Below are positions 24,801 to 33,331 of a stretch of DNA of 64,000 nucleotides, one piece after another (positions within the stretch are counted from its first letter, which is position 1; the number at the start of each line of letters is the position of its first letter). Source of the DNA: Actinomadura rudentiformis (GTDB lineage: Bacteria > Actinomycetota > Actinomycetes > Streptosporangiales > Streptosporangiaceae); contig NZ_WBMT01000014.1 of assembly GCF_008923185.1 (NCBI RefSeq), forward strand, positions 62,001 through 126,000. The letters run 5' to 3'. The position numbers and the translations under genes are program-made. A model generated the notes under the pieces. The model did no database searches and was not told where the DNA came from. It worked only from the letters and a program-made list of their open reading frames with translations.

Positions 24801-26347
24801 TCATCGCAGGTGGTCACCACGAGGACGCCGTGGCCGTCGTCGCGCTGCAGCTCGCGTACGTGCTCGGACAGCGGAACCCCCGCGCCGAGCACGTCGTCGA
24901 CCAGCGGGGCGAACTCGGCCGTCGATGCGTGCTCGGTCAGCAGGACCCGGGCGCCGCTGTCGCGCACGGCGGACGGAAGCGCCTCGGCGAGCGGATCGAG
25001 CCCGGGTCCGACGAGCACCTCGCCCAGCGCCGTCCCGTCCTCCTCGACGACCCGGAGCCTGGTGCCGCCCGGCGGTGTTCTGCCCTTGCCCTTGACCCGT
25101 TTGAACCGCCGGCCGTCGGCATCGGGCTCCCCGGTCAAGCCGGGGTCCGAGCCGAGCAGCCGGGTCGCCGCCCGCCACACCTCGGGCCCGTCCGCCTCCA
25201 GGATCTCCAGGGAGTCCTGGCACAACACCGGCGAGTCGATGATCACCGCGCTCACCCGGTCCAGTCGCCGGTAGCCGGAGCCGTCGAGGGCGACCACCCC
25301 CCTGCGGCTGAACTCCCGGTCGAGCGTCGCCGCGAACCCGGCCCGGCCCAGCCGGGCGGCGCGCGGCACCATCGCGAGGGCGACGTCGGCGGCCGTGGCG
25401 GGGACACGGGTCAGGGCGAGCACCGCGCCCGCCCCTGCCAGAGCCCCCATCGCGGCGCGATCACCGCAGGTCTCGATCGGCCCGTCCGGAAGCGGGCACG
25501 GCCGTTCCTGCCGCTGGGGCGCCTCCACCGGCAGGCCGGCCGAGCACAGTTCCTCCTCGAAGTCGCACCACGTCGCGCGGCGCGTGGTCAGCTCGGACAG
25601 CTGGATCACCCGGTTCACGGCGTCCACGGCCAGCGCGGCGGGCTCCTGGGTGAGGCCGTGCATGGCGGCGTTGCCGGCGGCGAGCACCAGGTCGGTGCCG
25701 TGCGGGCCGATCCGCGTCTCCAGTTGCTCCCGCAGGCGCGGCTGGTTGTCCATCCAGGTCAGCGCGAGGCGCGCCCCTCTGGGCAGCTTGGGCAGCCGGA
25801 CGAACTTGCCGGTGGTGGCCAGTGCGAACGCGGCGCAGTCGGAGGCCAGCGCGATCGCCTCGGCCGTGATCGGCGCCTGGTCGGCCGGATGGGCGTCCAT
25901 GGGGAACGTCTCGTCCGGGATGTCGTGGGCCTCCTCGACCGACTCGATCGTGTCGATGAGGCGCTCGATCGTGACCCCGCCCTCGTCGAAGGCGCACAGG
26001 AGCTCGCCGGTCACCGCGTTCACCTCGGCCCACCGCACGCCCTTCAGGTGCCGGACGGCGGAGGCCAGTGCTCGGCGCAGCTCGTCGGTGTGCTGGCTGC
26101 GGCCGCGCAGCTCGATGTACGCACGCCCGTTCCGCGACCACACCCGGCGCCGTGTCCTGGGGCCGAGAAGGTTGCCCAGGTCGGCGCGGACGGGGAGATC
26201 CGCCAGGTGGGGAACGCCGGGAAGCCTCGGAACGCCGGGGATCTTGGGCACGCCGGGGATCTTGTGCGGAAGGGGTGGGCGGGGCAGGGAAGGGCGTGGC
26301 AGCGGAGGGCGGGGAACCTTGCGCGCCGCTGACCGGAGCAGTCCCAT
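21872..26347 (-). CDS. Giant P-type cation ATPase, CtpH/CtpI-like
   Basis: 1491 residues from the ATG at 26347, chosen because GAAGG lies 11 bases upstream; a GTG at 26359 abuts that site. N-terminal Pro-rich repeats (PRPPLPRPSLPRPPLP, then IPGVP-type units), a heavy-metal-associated-like domain ('GRAYIELRGRSQHTDELRRA'), and a long mid-region with a second, degenerate ATPase-like half. The complete pump follows: TGES, PEGLP, DKTGT with Asp961, and TGDGANDAAAI near 1236-1246. Family size and layout match mycobacterial CtpH/CtpI. Ion unknown. Palindrome CCTGACGTCAGG sits just upstream. Confidence 0.85.
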   Translation of the reverse strand: MGLLRSAARKVPRPPLPRPSLPRPPLPHKIPGVPKIPGVPRLPGVPHLADLPVRADLGNLLGPRTRRRVWSRNGRAYIELRGRSQHTDELRRALASAVRHLKGVRWAEVNAVTGELLCAFDEGGVTIERLIDTIESVEEAHDIPDETFPMDAHPADQAPITAEAIALASDCAAFALATTGKFVRLPKLPRGARLALTWMDNQPRLREQLETRIGPHGTDLVLAAGNAAMHGLTQEPAALAVDAVNRVIQLSELTTRRATWCDFEEELCSAGLPVEAPQRQERPCPLPDGPIETCGDRAAMGALAGAGAVLALTRVPATAADVALAMVPRAARLGRAGFAATLDREFSRRGVVALDGSGYRRLDRVSAVIIDSPVLCQDSLEILEADGPEVWRAATRLLGSDPGLTGEPDADGRRFKRVKGKGRTPPGGTRLRVVEEDGTALGEVLVGPGLDPLAEALPSAVRDSGARVLLTEHASTAEFAPLVDDVLGAGVPLSEHVRELQRDDGHGVLVVTTCDDDAALAADVGIGVRRPGERACWGADLICTGGLDQVWRLLSAVGAAHEASRRSVRLAVGGSSLGTLLVVTGRRATSPLDLAPVHSAAVMAMVGGVVSARRLAARRPPDPLPRVPWHALDPEQAAERAFRLRPDEDAVPRKRTRHPSRPVRAVTEVAQAVGHELRDPLTPVLVLGAAASAVVGSGVDAALVGGVMTGNALISGVQRARAEHVLRGLLLGQRAPARRVRRGEGEEGTAPELQAQQGWAPYDSIPAAELRLGDVIAIGPSDVVPADARLLAVDDLEVDEATLTGESQPVTKTLEAVPGADLAERSCMLYEDTTVLAGRAYAVVVATGAATQAGRAAALAGRGAAPSGVQAQLNELTRVSLPVTGISGALVSALSLLRGVPVRQAVESGVAVAVAAVPEGLPLVATVAQLAAARRLTRRNVLVRSSRTLGTMGRVDTLCFDKTGTLTEGRLRVTRISSATSADEAGDRLARRLLTAALRACPQPENGDVRHATDRAVLEAAESKLGEDSQWELLHETPFEPSRGYAAATGRAKGKPYVAVKGAPEVVLPRCDQILSGNTVRSMTGERRDQAHAVERRLASRGLRVLAVAEARPSEDELADGEKLGETFDLVLVGFLGIADTPRADAGEAISTLSEAGIRVAMITGDHPDTAQAVAADLGIPDPGNVLTGAELDRLSDRERSARITETAVFARVSPEHKVRIVQALQKAGRTVAMTGDGANDAAAIRLADVGIGLTAGDSRAAQSAADLILRGGDLPGIVAALMEGRTLWESVRNAVSILVGGNAGEIAFTVYGTALGGRAPLTTRQLLLVNTLTDMMPALAVALAPPNGDGYGERPARGGPLGDPMNEAIAVRGVVTAVGAILAWQGGRFTGRRARAGTMGLAALVMTQLAQTLQTGWRSPAVLATCAASVLVLAAVIETPGVSRFFGCVPLGPIAWSQVIVSAGAAMGVSAFAPQAIERLDAWWTARSEA

Positions 26348-26394
26348 ATGGCGGGTCACCTTCGAACAAGTGGACGGTGGTGACTCTGAGTACC

Positions 26395-26406
26395 CCTGAC
26401 GTCAGG
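26395..26406. promoter_or_regulatory. 12-bp palindrome upstream of the P-type ATPase gene
   Basis: CCTGACGTCAGG is a perfect 12-base palindrome 47 bases upstream of the ATPase start codon, in the 128-base gap between that gene and the TetR gene. Position suits an operator; which regulator might bind is unknown. Confidence 0.4.
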
Positions 26407-26475
26407 CTCGACACCGACGCGCGGGCGAATTCCCCCAAATTACCGAGAAAGCGCAGGTAAAGCCGGGGATCGTAG

Positions 26476-27144
26476 TCAGCGGTAGGCGGCGAGCAGCCCG
26501 TCGACGAACGCCCGCAGGCCCTCGGTGTAGGTGTCCCGGGCGGAGATCTCCGTCCAGCGGCCGGCCAGCGACGAGAGCCTCGGCAGCTCCTCGGCGTCCA
26601 GGTCGGCGAACACCTGCTCCCGGAAGGTCGGCCGGCCGTCCTCGGCACGGCGGCGCGCCGCGGCGGCCCGGATGATCAGCTCGCCCGCCGTGTAGTACCA
26701 GATGCTGCGGTAGGCGTAGACGGCGTTCTCGATGGTGAGCCCGCAGGCCATGGCCGCGTCGATGACGGTCTCGTTGTACCAGAGGGCCGTGGGCGAGAAG
26801 AGGTCGTCGGCGGTGATCACCTGCACCACCCACGGCACCCGCGCCAGCGTGTCGTGCATCGCCTGCGCGGTGACGATGATGCGTTCGCGCGGGTCGTCGG
26901 GCAGTTCGGGGCGGAGCATGCCGCTCGCGATGTCGTCGAGCACGAGGAGCAGCAGCTCCTCCTTGTCGCGCACGTGGTGGTAGACGGCCATCGGGGTGCT
27001 GCCGAGGTCCTGCGCGAGCCGCCGCATCGTCAGCTTCTCCACGCCGTCGGCGTCGATGATCCGCCGCGCCGCCGCGATGATGTCCGGCCGCGAGATCTTC
27101 GGTGGCCGTCCGGTCCGTGTGCCCACCTGCCCATCTTGGCCCAT
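26476..27144 (-). CDS. TetR-family regulator divergent to MFS exporter
   Basis: 222 residues (or 216 from GTG 27126, VGTRTGRPPKIS). Helix-turn-helix 'LTMRRLAQDLGSTPMAVYHHVRDKEELL' is the AcrR/TetR type with the frequent 'MAVYHH' recognition helix. Divergent from the drug-exporter-like MFS gene, only 49 bases away. That gap plus the MFS start contain the 20-base palindrome at 27185-27204, the obvious operator. A repressor of the exporter is the expected role; it could also act on the ATPase operon downstream. Confidence 0.86.
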   Translation of the reverse strand: MGQDGQVGTRTGRPPKISRPDIIAAARRIIDADGVEKLTMRRLAQDLGSTPMAVYHHVRDKEELLLLVLDDIASGMLRPELPDDPRERIIVTAQAMHDTLARVPWVVQVITADDLFSPTALWYNETVIDAAMACGLTIENAVYAYRSIWYYTAGELIIRAAAARRRAEDGRPTFREQVFADLDAEELPRLSSLAGRWTEISARDTYTEGLRAFVDGLLAAYR

Positions 27145-27157
27145 CCCGGTCCGGGGC

Positions 27158-27204
27158 TCGACAATCCCGAGCCGTCCGGGCTACTTTTTATACATGTATA
27201 AAAA
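27158..27204 (+). promoter_or_regulatory. Leaderless promoter and 20-bp palindromic operator at MFS start codon
   Basis: TTTTTATACATGTATAAAAA (27185-27204) is a perfect 20-base palindrome whose central ATG (27194-27196) is the start codon of the MFS gene. TCGACA (27158-27163) and TACTTT (27182-27187), 18 bases apart, would place the transcription start at about 27194, giving a leaderless message. A TetR dimer bound here would cover the -10, the transcription start and the start codon. Confidence 0.72.
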
Positions 27205-28603
27205 TTCAAGGCCGGGGCTCGTCCTGGCGGCGGTGTCCCTGGCGCAGTTCATGGTCGCCCTGGACATGGCGGTGGTGAACGTCGCGCTGCCCGCGATCCG
27301 CACCTCGCTCGGTTTCGATCCGGTCGATCTCTCCTGGGTCGTGCACATGTACGCGCTGACGTTCGGCGGCTTCCTGCTGCTGGGCGGCCGGGCCGGCGAC
27401 CTGTACGGCCGGCGCCGGCTCTTCCTGCTGGGCCTGGCCGCGTTCGGCCTGTCCTCCCTGCTCGGCGGGCTCGCGCAGGCCCCCTGGCAGCTGATCACCG
27501 CCCGCGCCCTGCAGGGGGTCGCGGCCGCCGCCGTCGCCCCGGCGGCGCTGGCGATGCTCACCACGACGTTCACCGAGGGCGCCGCGCGCGTCCGGGCGCT
27601 CGGCGTCTGGAGCGCGGTCAACGCGGCCGGCGGCGCGCTGGGGGTGCTGGCGGGCGGCCTGCTGACCGAGTACGCGGGCTGGCGCTGGGTGATGCTGGTC
27701 AACCTCCCGATCGTGCTCGGCGCGCTGGGTCTCGGCGTCGCGGGCCTGCCCGCCGGCGCGCCGGGATCGCGGGACCGCCTGGACGTGCTGGGCGCGGTGT
27801 TCGCGACCTCGGGTACCGGCCTGCTGGTGCTGGGCGTGGTCCGTACCGACCAGCACGGCTGGGGCTCCGCCACCACTCTCGGCACGCTGGCCTTGGCGGT
27901 CGTGCTCCTGGCGGCGTTCGTGCTGGTGGAGCGGCGAACGGAGGCTCCGCTGGTCCGGCTCGGACTCTTCCGGAGCCGCTGGGTGAGCGGAGCGAACATC
28001 TTCGTGTTCCTCGCCGCCGCCGGGCAGTTCGCCGCGTTCTACTTCGTCTCCCTCTACATGCAGCAGGTGCTGGGCATGAGCGCCGCCGCGACGGGCGCCG
28101 CGTTCCTGCCGTTCTCCCTCGGGGTCATCGTCGGAACGGTCGTCGCCGTCAGGCTCGGGCGGAACCGGTCACCCCGTGCGTCGCTCATCTCCGGCGCCCT
28201 GCTCGCGGCAGCGGGCATGGCCTGGTTCAGCCGCATCAGCCCGGACGGCGGCTTCCTCGCCGACGTGCTCGGCCCGTCCATCGTCACGAGCATCGGGCTG
28301 GGCCTGTGCCTGGCGCCGGTGGCCGCAGCCGCGACGACCGGCGTGGCGCCCGGCGAAGCCGGAACGGCCTCGGGCGTCCTCAACAGCGCCCGCCAGCTCG
28401 GCGGCGCGATCGGGCTCGCGTCCCTGGCCACCGTCGCCGCCCACAACACGGGCAGCGTGAACGACGGTTACGCGAGCGCGCTCGTCGCCGCCGCCGGCCT
28501 GTACGTGGTCGCTGCCGTGGTGGCCGCCGCCGTACTGCCTCGCACGAAGCACGTCCCGGCCCAGTCGGCGGCCGATCTCGTCCCGGTTGCCGAAACGCGC
28601 TGA
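27194..28603 (+). CDS. MFS drug-exporter-like transporter, DHA2 (14-TM) type
   Basis: 469 residues from the ATG at 27194; first membrane helix begins by residue 9, so later starts would cut it and earlier ones read through the TetR promoter. 14 membrane segments; 'ALDMAVVNVALPAI' (helix 1 motif D1-like), 'GRAGDLYGRRRLF' (motif A) and 'GVWSAVNAAGGALGVLAGG' (motif C) mark a proton-driven exporter of the EmrB/QacA group. Substrate unknown, presumably a toxic or self-made small molecule sensed by the adjacent TetR protein. Confidence 0.87.
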   Translation: MYKNSRPGLVLAAVSLAQFMVALDMAVVNVALPAIRTSLGFDPVDLSWVVHMYALTFGGFLLLGGRAGDLYGRRRLFLLGLAAFGLSSLLGGLAQAPWQLITARALQGVAAAAVAPAALAMLTTTFTEGAARVRALGVWSAVNAAGGALGVLAGGLLTEYAGWRWVMLVNLPIVLGALGLGVAGLPAGAPGSRDRLDVLGAVFATSGTGLLVLGVVRTDQHGWGSATTLGTLALAVVLLAAFVLVERRTEAPLVRLGLFRSRWVSGANIFVFLAAAGQFAAFYFVSLYMQQVLGMSAAATGAAFLPFSLGVIVGTVVAVRLGRNRSPRASLISGALLAAAGMAWFSRISPDGGFLADVLGPSIVTSIGLGLCLAPVAAAATTGVAPGEAGTASGVLNSARQLGGAIGLASLATVAAHNTGSVNDGYASALVAAAGLYVVAAVVAAAVLPRTKHVPAQSAADLVPVAETR

Positions 28604-28627
28604 TGGAGCTGATGGAACGGAGGCAGG

Positions 28628-29773
28628 TCAGGCCTGGGCCACCGCGCCGGAGGAGAGCAGGCCCTCGACGTCGTCGAAGCCCAGGTCGGTGAGGATGTCG
28701 CGGCTGTTGACGCCGGGACGGACCGGAAGCCCCTCGACCTCGGCGGGAGTACGGGAGAAGCGGGGCGCGGGGGCGGGCTGGAGGTGGCCGCCCTGGGCGA
28801 CGAAGACGCCCCGTTCGGTGTTGTACGGGTGCTCGGTGGCCTCCTTGAGCGAGAGGACGGGAGCCACGCAGGCGTCGCTGGGCAGGAAGACCTCGGCCCA
28901 TTCGTCGCGGGTCCTGGCCTTGAACGCGGCGGCGAACCGTTCGCGCAGCTCGGGCCAGCCGTCCCGGTCGTGCTGGGCGGGGAGATCCTCGTTCTGGAGG
29001 CCGAGGAGCCGGACGAACTCGGCATAGAACTGCGGCTCGATCGCGCCGACCGCCATGTGCTTGCCGTCGGCGGTCTCGTAGACGTCGTACCAGGGCGCAC
29101 CGGTGTCGAGCATGTTCACACCGCGCTCGTCCCGCCACATCCCGCCGGCGAGGAAAGCGTGGATGAACGTCGAGAGGTGGGCCGTGCCGTCGACGATCGC
29201 GGCGTCCACGACCTGCCCGCGGCCGCTCACCTTGGCCTCCAGCAGGGCGGCGAGGACCCCGACGATCAAGTACATGCTGCCGCCGGCGAAGTCGCCGAGG
29301 AGGTTCATCGGCACCTGCGGCGGGCCGCCCGCGCGGCCGATGGCGTGCAGGGCGCCGGTGATCGCGATGTAACCCACATCGTGACCGGCGCTCTGCGAGA
29401 GCGGACCCTCCTGGCCCCACCCGGTCATCCGGCCGTAGACGAGCATGGGGTTGCGGGCCAGGCACTCGTCAGGGCCGATGCCGAGCCGTTCGGTCACCCC
29501 GGGCCGGAAACCCTCCAGCAGCACATCGGACCGCTCGGCCAGCCGGAGCACGACCTCCTTGCCCTGCTCGCTCTTGAGGTCGACGGCGATCGAGCGCTTG
29601 CCCCGGTTGGTGAAGTCGGTGGCGGCGAACCCGCCGCCCTTGGACGCGGCGGCGGCCCGGTCAACGCGGATCACCTCGGCCCCCAGGTCGGCCAGCAGCA
29701 TGGCGGCGAACGGACCCGGCCCGATCCCGGCCAGCTCGATCACCCGCACTCCGGAGAGCGGACCCTTGCCCAT
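28628..29773 (-). CDS. CoA-transferase family III, alpha-methylacyl-CoA racemase
   Basis: 381 residues from the ATG at 29773 (AAGGGG nearby); upstream in-frame extension has no ribosome site. 'PLSGVRVIELAGIGPGPFAAM' start and the active-site pair His131 (AGHDVGYIAITGALHAIGR) and Asp161 (MNLLGDFAGGSMY) match alpha-methylacyl-CoA racemase rather than a CoA transferase, which would have only an Asp at this site. It inverts 2-methylacyl-CoA esters during branched-chain or sterol side-chain degradation. Convergent with the MFS gene. Confidence 0.86.
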   Translation of the reverse strand: MGKGPLSGVRVIELAGIGPGPFAAMLLADLGAEVIRVDRAAAASKGGGFAATDFTNRGKRSIAVDLKSEQGKEVVLRLAERSDVLLEGFRPGVTERLGIGPDECLARNPMLVYGRMTGWGQEGPLSQSAGHDVGYIAITGALHAIGRAGGPPQVPMNLLGDFAGGSMYLIVGVLAALLEAKVSGRGQVVDAAIVDGTAHLSTFIHAFLAGGMWRDERGVNMLDTGAPWYDVYETADGKHMAVGAIEPQFYAEFVRLLGLQNEDLPAQHDRDGWPELRERFAAAFKARTRDEWAEVFLPSDACVAPVLSLKEATEHPYNTERGVFVAQGGHLQPAPAPRFSRTPAEVEGLPVRPGVNSRDILTDLGFDDVEGLLSSGAVAQA

Positions 29774-29890
29774 GCGCGACCCCTTTCGCCCAACCGCCTG
29801 AACCTCGTTCGGTGCACCCCTAGTGTGCCCGATCGCGGTAAGTGCGCGCTGACCGCCCCGCCGCAAGACCGCCGGGCCCGGCCGGGCGGA

Positions 29891-31666
29891 TCACTCCGGC
29901 CGGGTGGTCAGCGTGACGGGGCTCTCGGGCCGCTGCTTGGCCTGCGGAGCCGAGCCGACCAGAAGCCTCTTGGTCACCTTGGGCTTGCTCACCGGGCCCT
30001 CCGCATGCGGCACGAGATCGCGCGCGGCGGCGGCCAGGTAGTACCAGCGGTCCGACGGCGCCTTCCACCAGGTGCCGCTGACAGGTTGCCGCCCATCGCA
30101 CCGGCCGGTGGCGAGCTCTTCCTTCTCCGCCACGAGCGCCGCCTGTGCGGAGTCGCCGCCGCCGGCGAAGGCCATGCGGGTGCACACCCACTGGGCACGC
30201 CCGCCGCCGTGCGGCAGCGAGCCGGCCCAGAAGTCCCAGGCCAACGCCTCGATCACCGGCCGAGCCGGCTGTGGCAGCAGGCAGCTGAGCCGATCCCACA
30301 GCCTCACGTTCGCCGCCTTGAGCCGCGTGGATTTCACAGGCACAGGCTTCACAGGAGCCGTCTTCACGGGCGCGGTGGCGGACTTGGCCGGTGTCTTGGC
30401 GGTGTTGGCGGGCGAAGTGCGCGGCTTGGCCGACGCGGTGGAGGACTTGGCGGGCGACGTGGCGGGCTTGGCGGCCGGGGATGTGGCGGGCAGTGCCGAC
30501 GGGCTGACAGACGGGCTCGTGGGGAGCGGGGCGGTGGATGTGGGTGAACGGTAGGTCAAGGTCACAGGGCGGATGCCGCCGAACTCACCCACGGTGCGGG
30601 ACCCGTCATCCCCGCTGAGGTCGAGCAGCGGCCCGCGCCGGCAGCGGGTCCGGACGGTCACGGCGTCGGTCACGCCGCCCGTCACGGTCACCTTCCGGCC
30701 GGACGGGGTCATGGCGCCGGTGTCCCATGGGGCGAGGAGGTAGCGCCCCCCGCCGAGGGCGATGGGGTTGGACGCGTCGGTCCCGGCGGCGGTGACCTCC
30801 AGGCCCTCGGGTGATCCGGTGTAGCGGGCGATCCTGTCACGGTGGCGCAGCAGGGCGATCGGGACACCGCTGACCCGGCCGGCGAAGAGCAGCTGGGCCT
30901 TGCCGGAGAGCCGCGCCTTCCTGGACCAGGCGTCCACGGCCCGGGCTGTGAACGCCCGGTCGTTCACCAGGTCGCCTCGGGCGGGCCATACGTCCAGCGT
31001 GTGCGTATGGCGCGTCCAGGCGTCCGGTGCGGCCGAACTGAGACGCACTTTACGGGCCTCGGCGGAAAGGGCGCCGCCGAGCAGCGAGCCGCCGCTGCCG
31101 CTCGCGATCAGTGCGCCGATCAGCAACGTGACCAGGGTCGCGGCGGCGATCGGGAGCACGGGGCGGCGGCCGAGGCGGACCGGGGTCGGCTCGAACGGTT
31201 CGGGCCGCGCCGCGGGACGGTCGGTGGCGTCGGCGGCGTCGATGATCGGCCACACCTCGCGGAACCGCAGCTCCACGAGCTGGTCGCGGACCGCGTACCT
31301 CGGCAGGCCTTCGATGTGCCGCAGCACGTACGCCACGCGGACCCGCGGCTCCATCCCCGCGAGCGCCTTGGTGAGCGCCGGGTCGGGCAGCTTGGCGGGC
31401 AGCGCGCGCAACCACGGGCCGAGGCCGATCCGGAGCCGCCAGGACGGGCGCATGGCCATCCGCAGCACCTTGGTCCGCTGCTTGGCGGGGGTGCGGCGGC
31501 GCAGGCCGAGAAATCCCCCGCCGGCCAGGACTCCGTCGACGATCCGCTGGGCGATCGCCAGCCGGTAGAATCGCTTTCCGTTTCCAGGAAGCACGAAATA
31601 CGCCAGGCGAACAAGGTCGCGATAATGCGACTCCGCCTCGGTACGCGCCATGGCATCTTCCGGCAT
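29891..31666 (-). CDS. Membrane-anchored protein with sigma-factor-like N-terminus
   Basis: 591 residues from the ATG at 31666, eight bases after GGGAG. Residues about 12-50 resemble ECF sigma region 2 (YRDLVRLAYFVLPG, LAIAQRIVDGVL) and about 98-140 resemble region 4 (ALAGMEPRVRVAYVLRHIEG). A single membrane helix follows at about 169-189 (VLPIAAATLVTLLIGALIA). The outside part includes a Lys/Pro/Ala/Ser-rich low-complexity stretch at about 385-455 and a C-terminal domain with conserved-looking Trp and Cys. The sigma regions look degenerate. Function unknown; a tethered sigma or a converted sensor is possible. Confidence 0.6.
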   Translation of the reverse strand: MPEDAMARTEAESHYRDLVRLAYFVLPGNGKRFYRLAIAQRIVDGVLAGGGFLGLRRRTPAKQRTKVLRMAMRPSWRLRIGLGPWLRALPAKLPDPALTKALAGMEPRVRVAYVLRHIEGLPRYAVRDQLVELRFREVWPIIDAADATDRPAARPEPFEPTPVRLGRRPVLPIAAATLVTLLIGALIASGSGGSLLGGALSAEARKVRLSSAAPDAWTRHTHTLDVWPARGDLVNDRAFTARAVDAWSRKARLSGKAQLLFAGRVSGVPIALLRHRDRIARYTGSPEGLEVTAAGTDASNPIALGGGRYLLAPWDTGAMTPSGRKVTVTGGVTDAVTVRTRCRRGPLLDLSGDDGSRTVGEFGGIRPVTLTYRSPTSTAPLPTSPSVSPSALPATSPAAKPATSPAKSSTASAKPRTSPANTAKTPAKSATAPVKTAPVKPVPVKSTRLKAANVRLWDRLSCLLPQPARPVIEALAWDFWAGSLPHGGGRAQWVCTRMAFAGGGDSAQAALVAEKEELATGRCDGRQPVSGTWWKAPSDRWYYLAAAARDLVPHAEGPVSKPKVTKRLLVGSAPQAKQRPESPVTLTTRPE

Positions 31667-31781
31667 CGAGCCAACTCCCTCTTGACCTGCTGAGCGATAT
31701 CGCCCCAGAGGCTAGGGAGGGCGGGTGACGCGGCGGACCGGAATTGACGGAACCCTTAACCGGCCAGGGTGACTTATCCCG

Positions 31782-33191
31782 CTATTTCCCCGCGACGCGT
31801 TCGGTGAACGAGCCGTGGAAGCCCATCGGAAGGTGATGGCGCAGCCACGCCACGGCCAGCGGCTCGGCCGGCACGTCCCGCGCGTCGAGGATCAGCAGCC
31901 GGGAACGATGCTCGTCCGGGTCGTACGCGAGCGTCAGCAGCCAGCCGTCACCCTCGTCGGCGTCGCGGCCGCGCGGCACGAAGACCGGTTCGCCGAAGCC
32001 GTGGCCCGGCGGCAGCTCGTGGACAGAGCGCTCGCCGGTCACGTGGTCGTAGGCGTGGATGCCGACGGCGGACGGGCTCGTCCGGCCGGCGAAGTAGGTG
32101 AAGCGGTGCTCGCGCCCTGCCCGCCGTACGTCGGCGTGCGGCAGCTCCATCGGCAGCGCGCAGAGCTCCTGGCCCTCGACCCGCCCGGCGGGGGTGATGC
32201 GGTAACGCATGAGCGCACAACCCCAGGGGAAATCGCTGGTACGGAATTCACGGAATGCCGTGGAAACCTGATCCCAGTCCGCGAAACGCACGAATTCGAC
32301 GACGATATCCGAACCGTCCTCAAAGGCGTTGACGAAATGGAAGCCCAGCAGCGCCTCATGCTCGATGATCCGGGCCTTGCCGCCATGGCGCGGCACGATC
32401 GTGAAGCAGGTCGGCCGGTGCGGCTCGTACCGCAGCCCGCCGGCGATCGAGCCGGTGCCGAGCAGGATCGGCACGGCCTTCGGTATCACCGGGTTGATCA
32501 CGAACACCAGATGACGGCGGGTGAGCGCGAAGTCGTGGTTCCACGGGCTGTACGGGAGCGAGATCCGCGGCAGGTGATGCAGCCGCCCGCGGGTGTCGAC
32601 GCGGTAGCAGCGGAGCCCGCGCCTGCGCGTGAAGTCCATCCCGAAGTTGAACAACTCGCCCGTGCCGGGGCAGCGGGACGGGTGGGCGGAGAACGCGGCG
32701 GCCATCCTCAGCCGGCCGCCGAACGAGTGCTCGCCGAGCGTCTCCAGGTCGTCGGGGTCGAGGCGGAACGGGCGGCCGCCCTCCCAGAGGGCGAGGAGCT
32801 GCCCGCCGTGCAGGATCACGCCGGTGTTGGCGACGTTGGCGGGCGGGCGGAACATGTTGGCGAGCATCCCGCCGGGCCGCTGCGTGCCCAGGCCACGCAG
32901 CCCGACCCGCCCCGTGCGCTGCCCGTACCGGTAGTGGCGCGTCCGGACGTACCGGTTGCGGTAGCGGATCCGGCCGTCGGCGAACGAGAACATCGACACC
33001 ATGCCGTCGCCGTCGAAGATGTGGTCGAGCAGGCTCTCCCCGACCTGCCATCGCCCGGGGCCGTTGCGGTAGAGGGTGCCAGTCAGGCCGTCGGGGAGCC
33101 TGCCCTCGATCTCGTCGATCACGTAGTCGTGCTCGTCGTTCAGCGCCTCGTACACCTGGGCAGCGTGACATGCGAGAGATGCGTAGTTCAA
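31782..33191 (-). CDS. Carotenoid oxygenase (RPE65/CCD family)
   Basis: 469 residues if the TTG at 33191 is used; GTG 33155 is an alternative and neither has a clear ribosome site. Four Fe(II)-binding histidines are visible: His170 (FSAHPSRC), His219 (PWNHDF), His285 (LGFHFVNAFE) and His459 (PMGFHGSF), plus DGDGMV and NGPGRW motifs. Cleaves a double bond of a carotenoid or stilbene-like substrate with oxygen. No carotenoid biosynthesis genes are in the window, so the substrate is unknown. Confidence 0.85.
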   Translation of the reverse strand: MNYASLACHAAQVYEALNDEHDYVIDEIEGRLPDGLTGTLYRNGPGRWQVGESLLDHIFDGDGMVSMFSFADGRIRYRNRYVRTRHYRYGQRTGRVGLRGLGTQRPGGMLANMFRPPANVANTGVILHGGQLLALWEGGRPFRLDPDDLETLGEHSFGGRLRMAAAFSAHPSRCPGTGELFNFGMDFTRRRGLRCYRVDTRGRLHHLPRISLPYSPWNHDFALTRRHLVFVINPVIPKAVPILLGTGSIAGGLRYEPHRPTCFTIVPRHGGKARIIEHEALLGFHFVNAFEDGSDIVVEFVRFADWDQVSTAFREFRTSDFPWGCALMRYRITPAGRVEGQELCALPMELPHADVRRAGREHRFTYFAGRTSPSAVGIHAYDHVTGERSVHELPPGHGFGEPVFVPRGRDADEGDGWLLTLAYDPDEHRSRLLILDARDVPAEPLAVAWLRHHLPMGFHGSFTERVAGK

Positions 33192-33331
33192 TAGCTAACG
33201 ACTAATGCGTACGTGGCCGCCACCGGCCCATCGAGCCGTACAGCCTCGTCCGTTTCGTCCAGGTACTAATCTGGTCCTTCTCCGGGGGAACACCCTCGGG
33301 CCGCCCTCCACCGAAGGAACCTGCCCATCTC

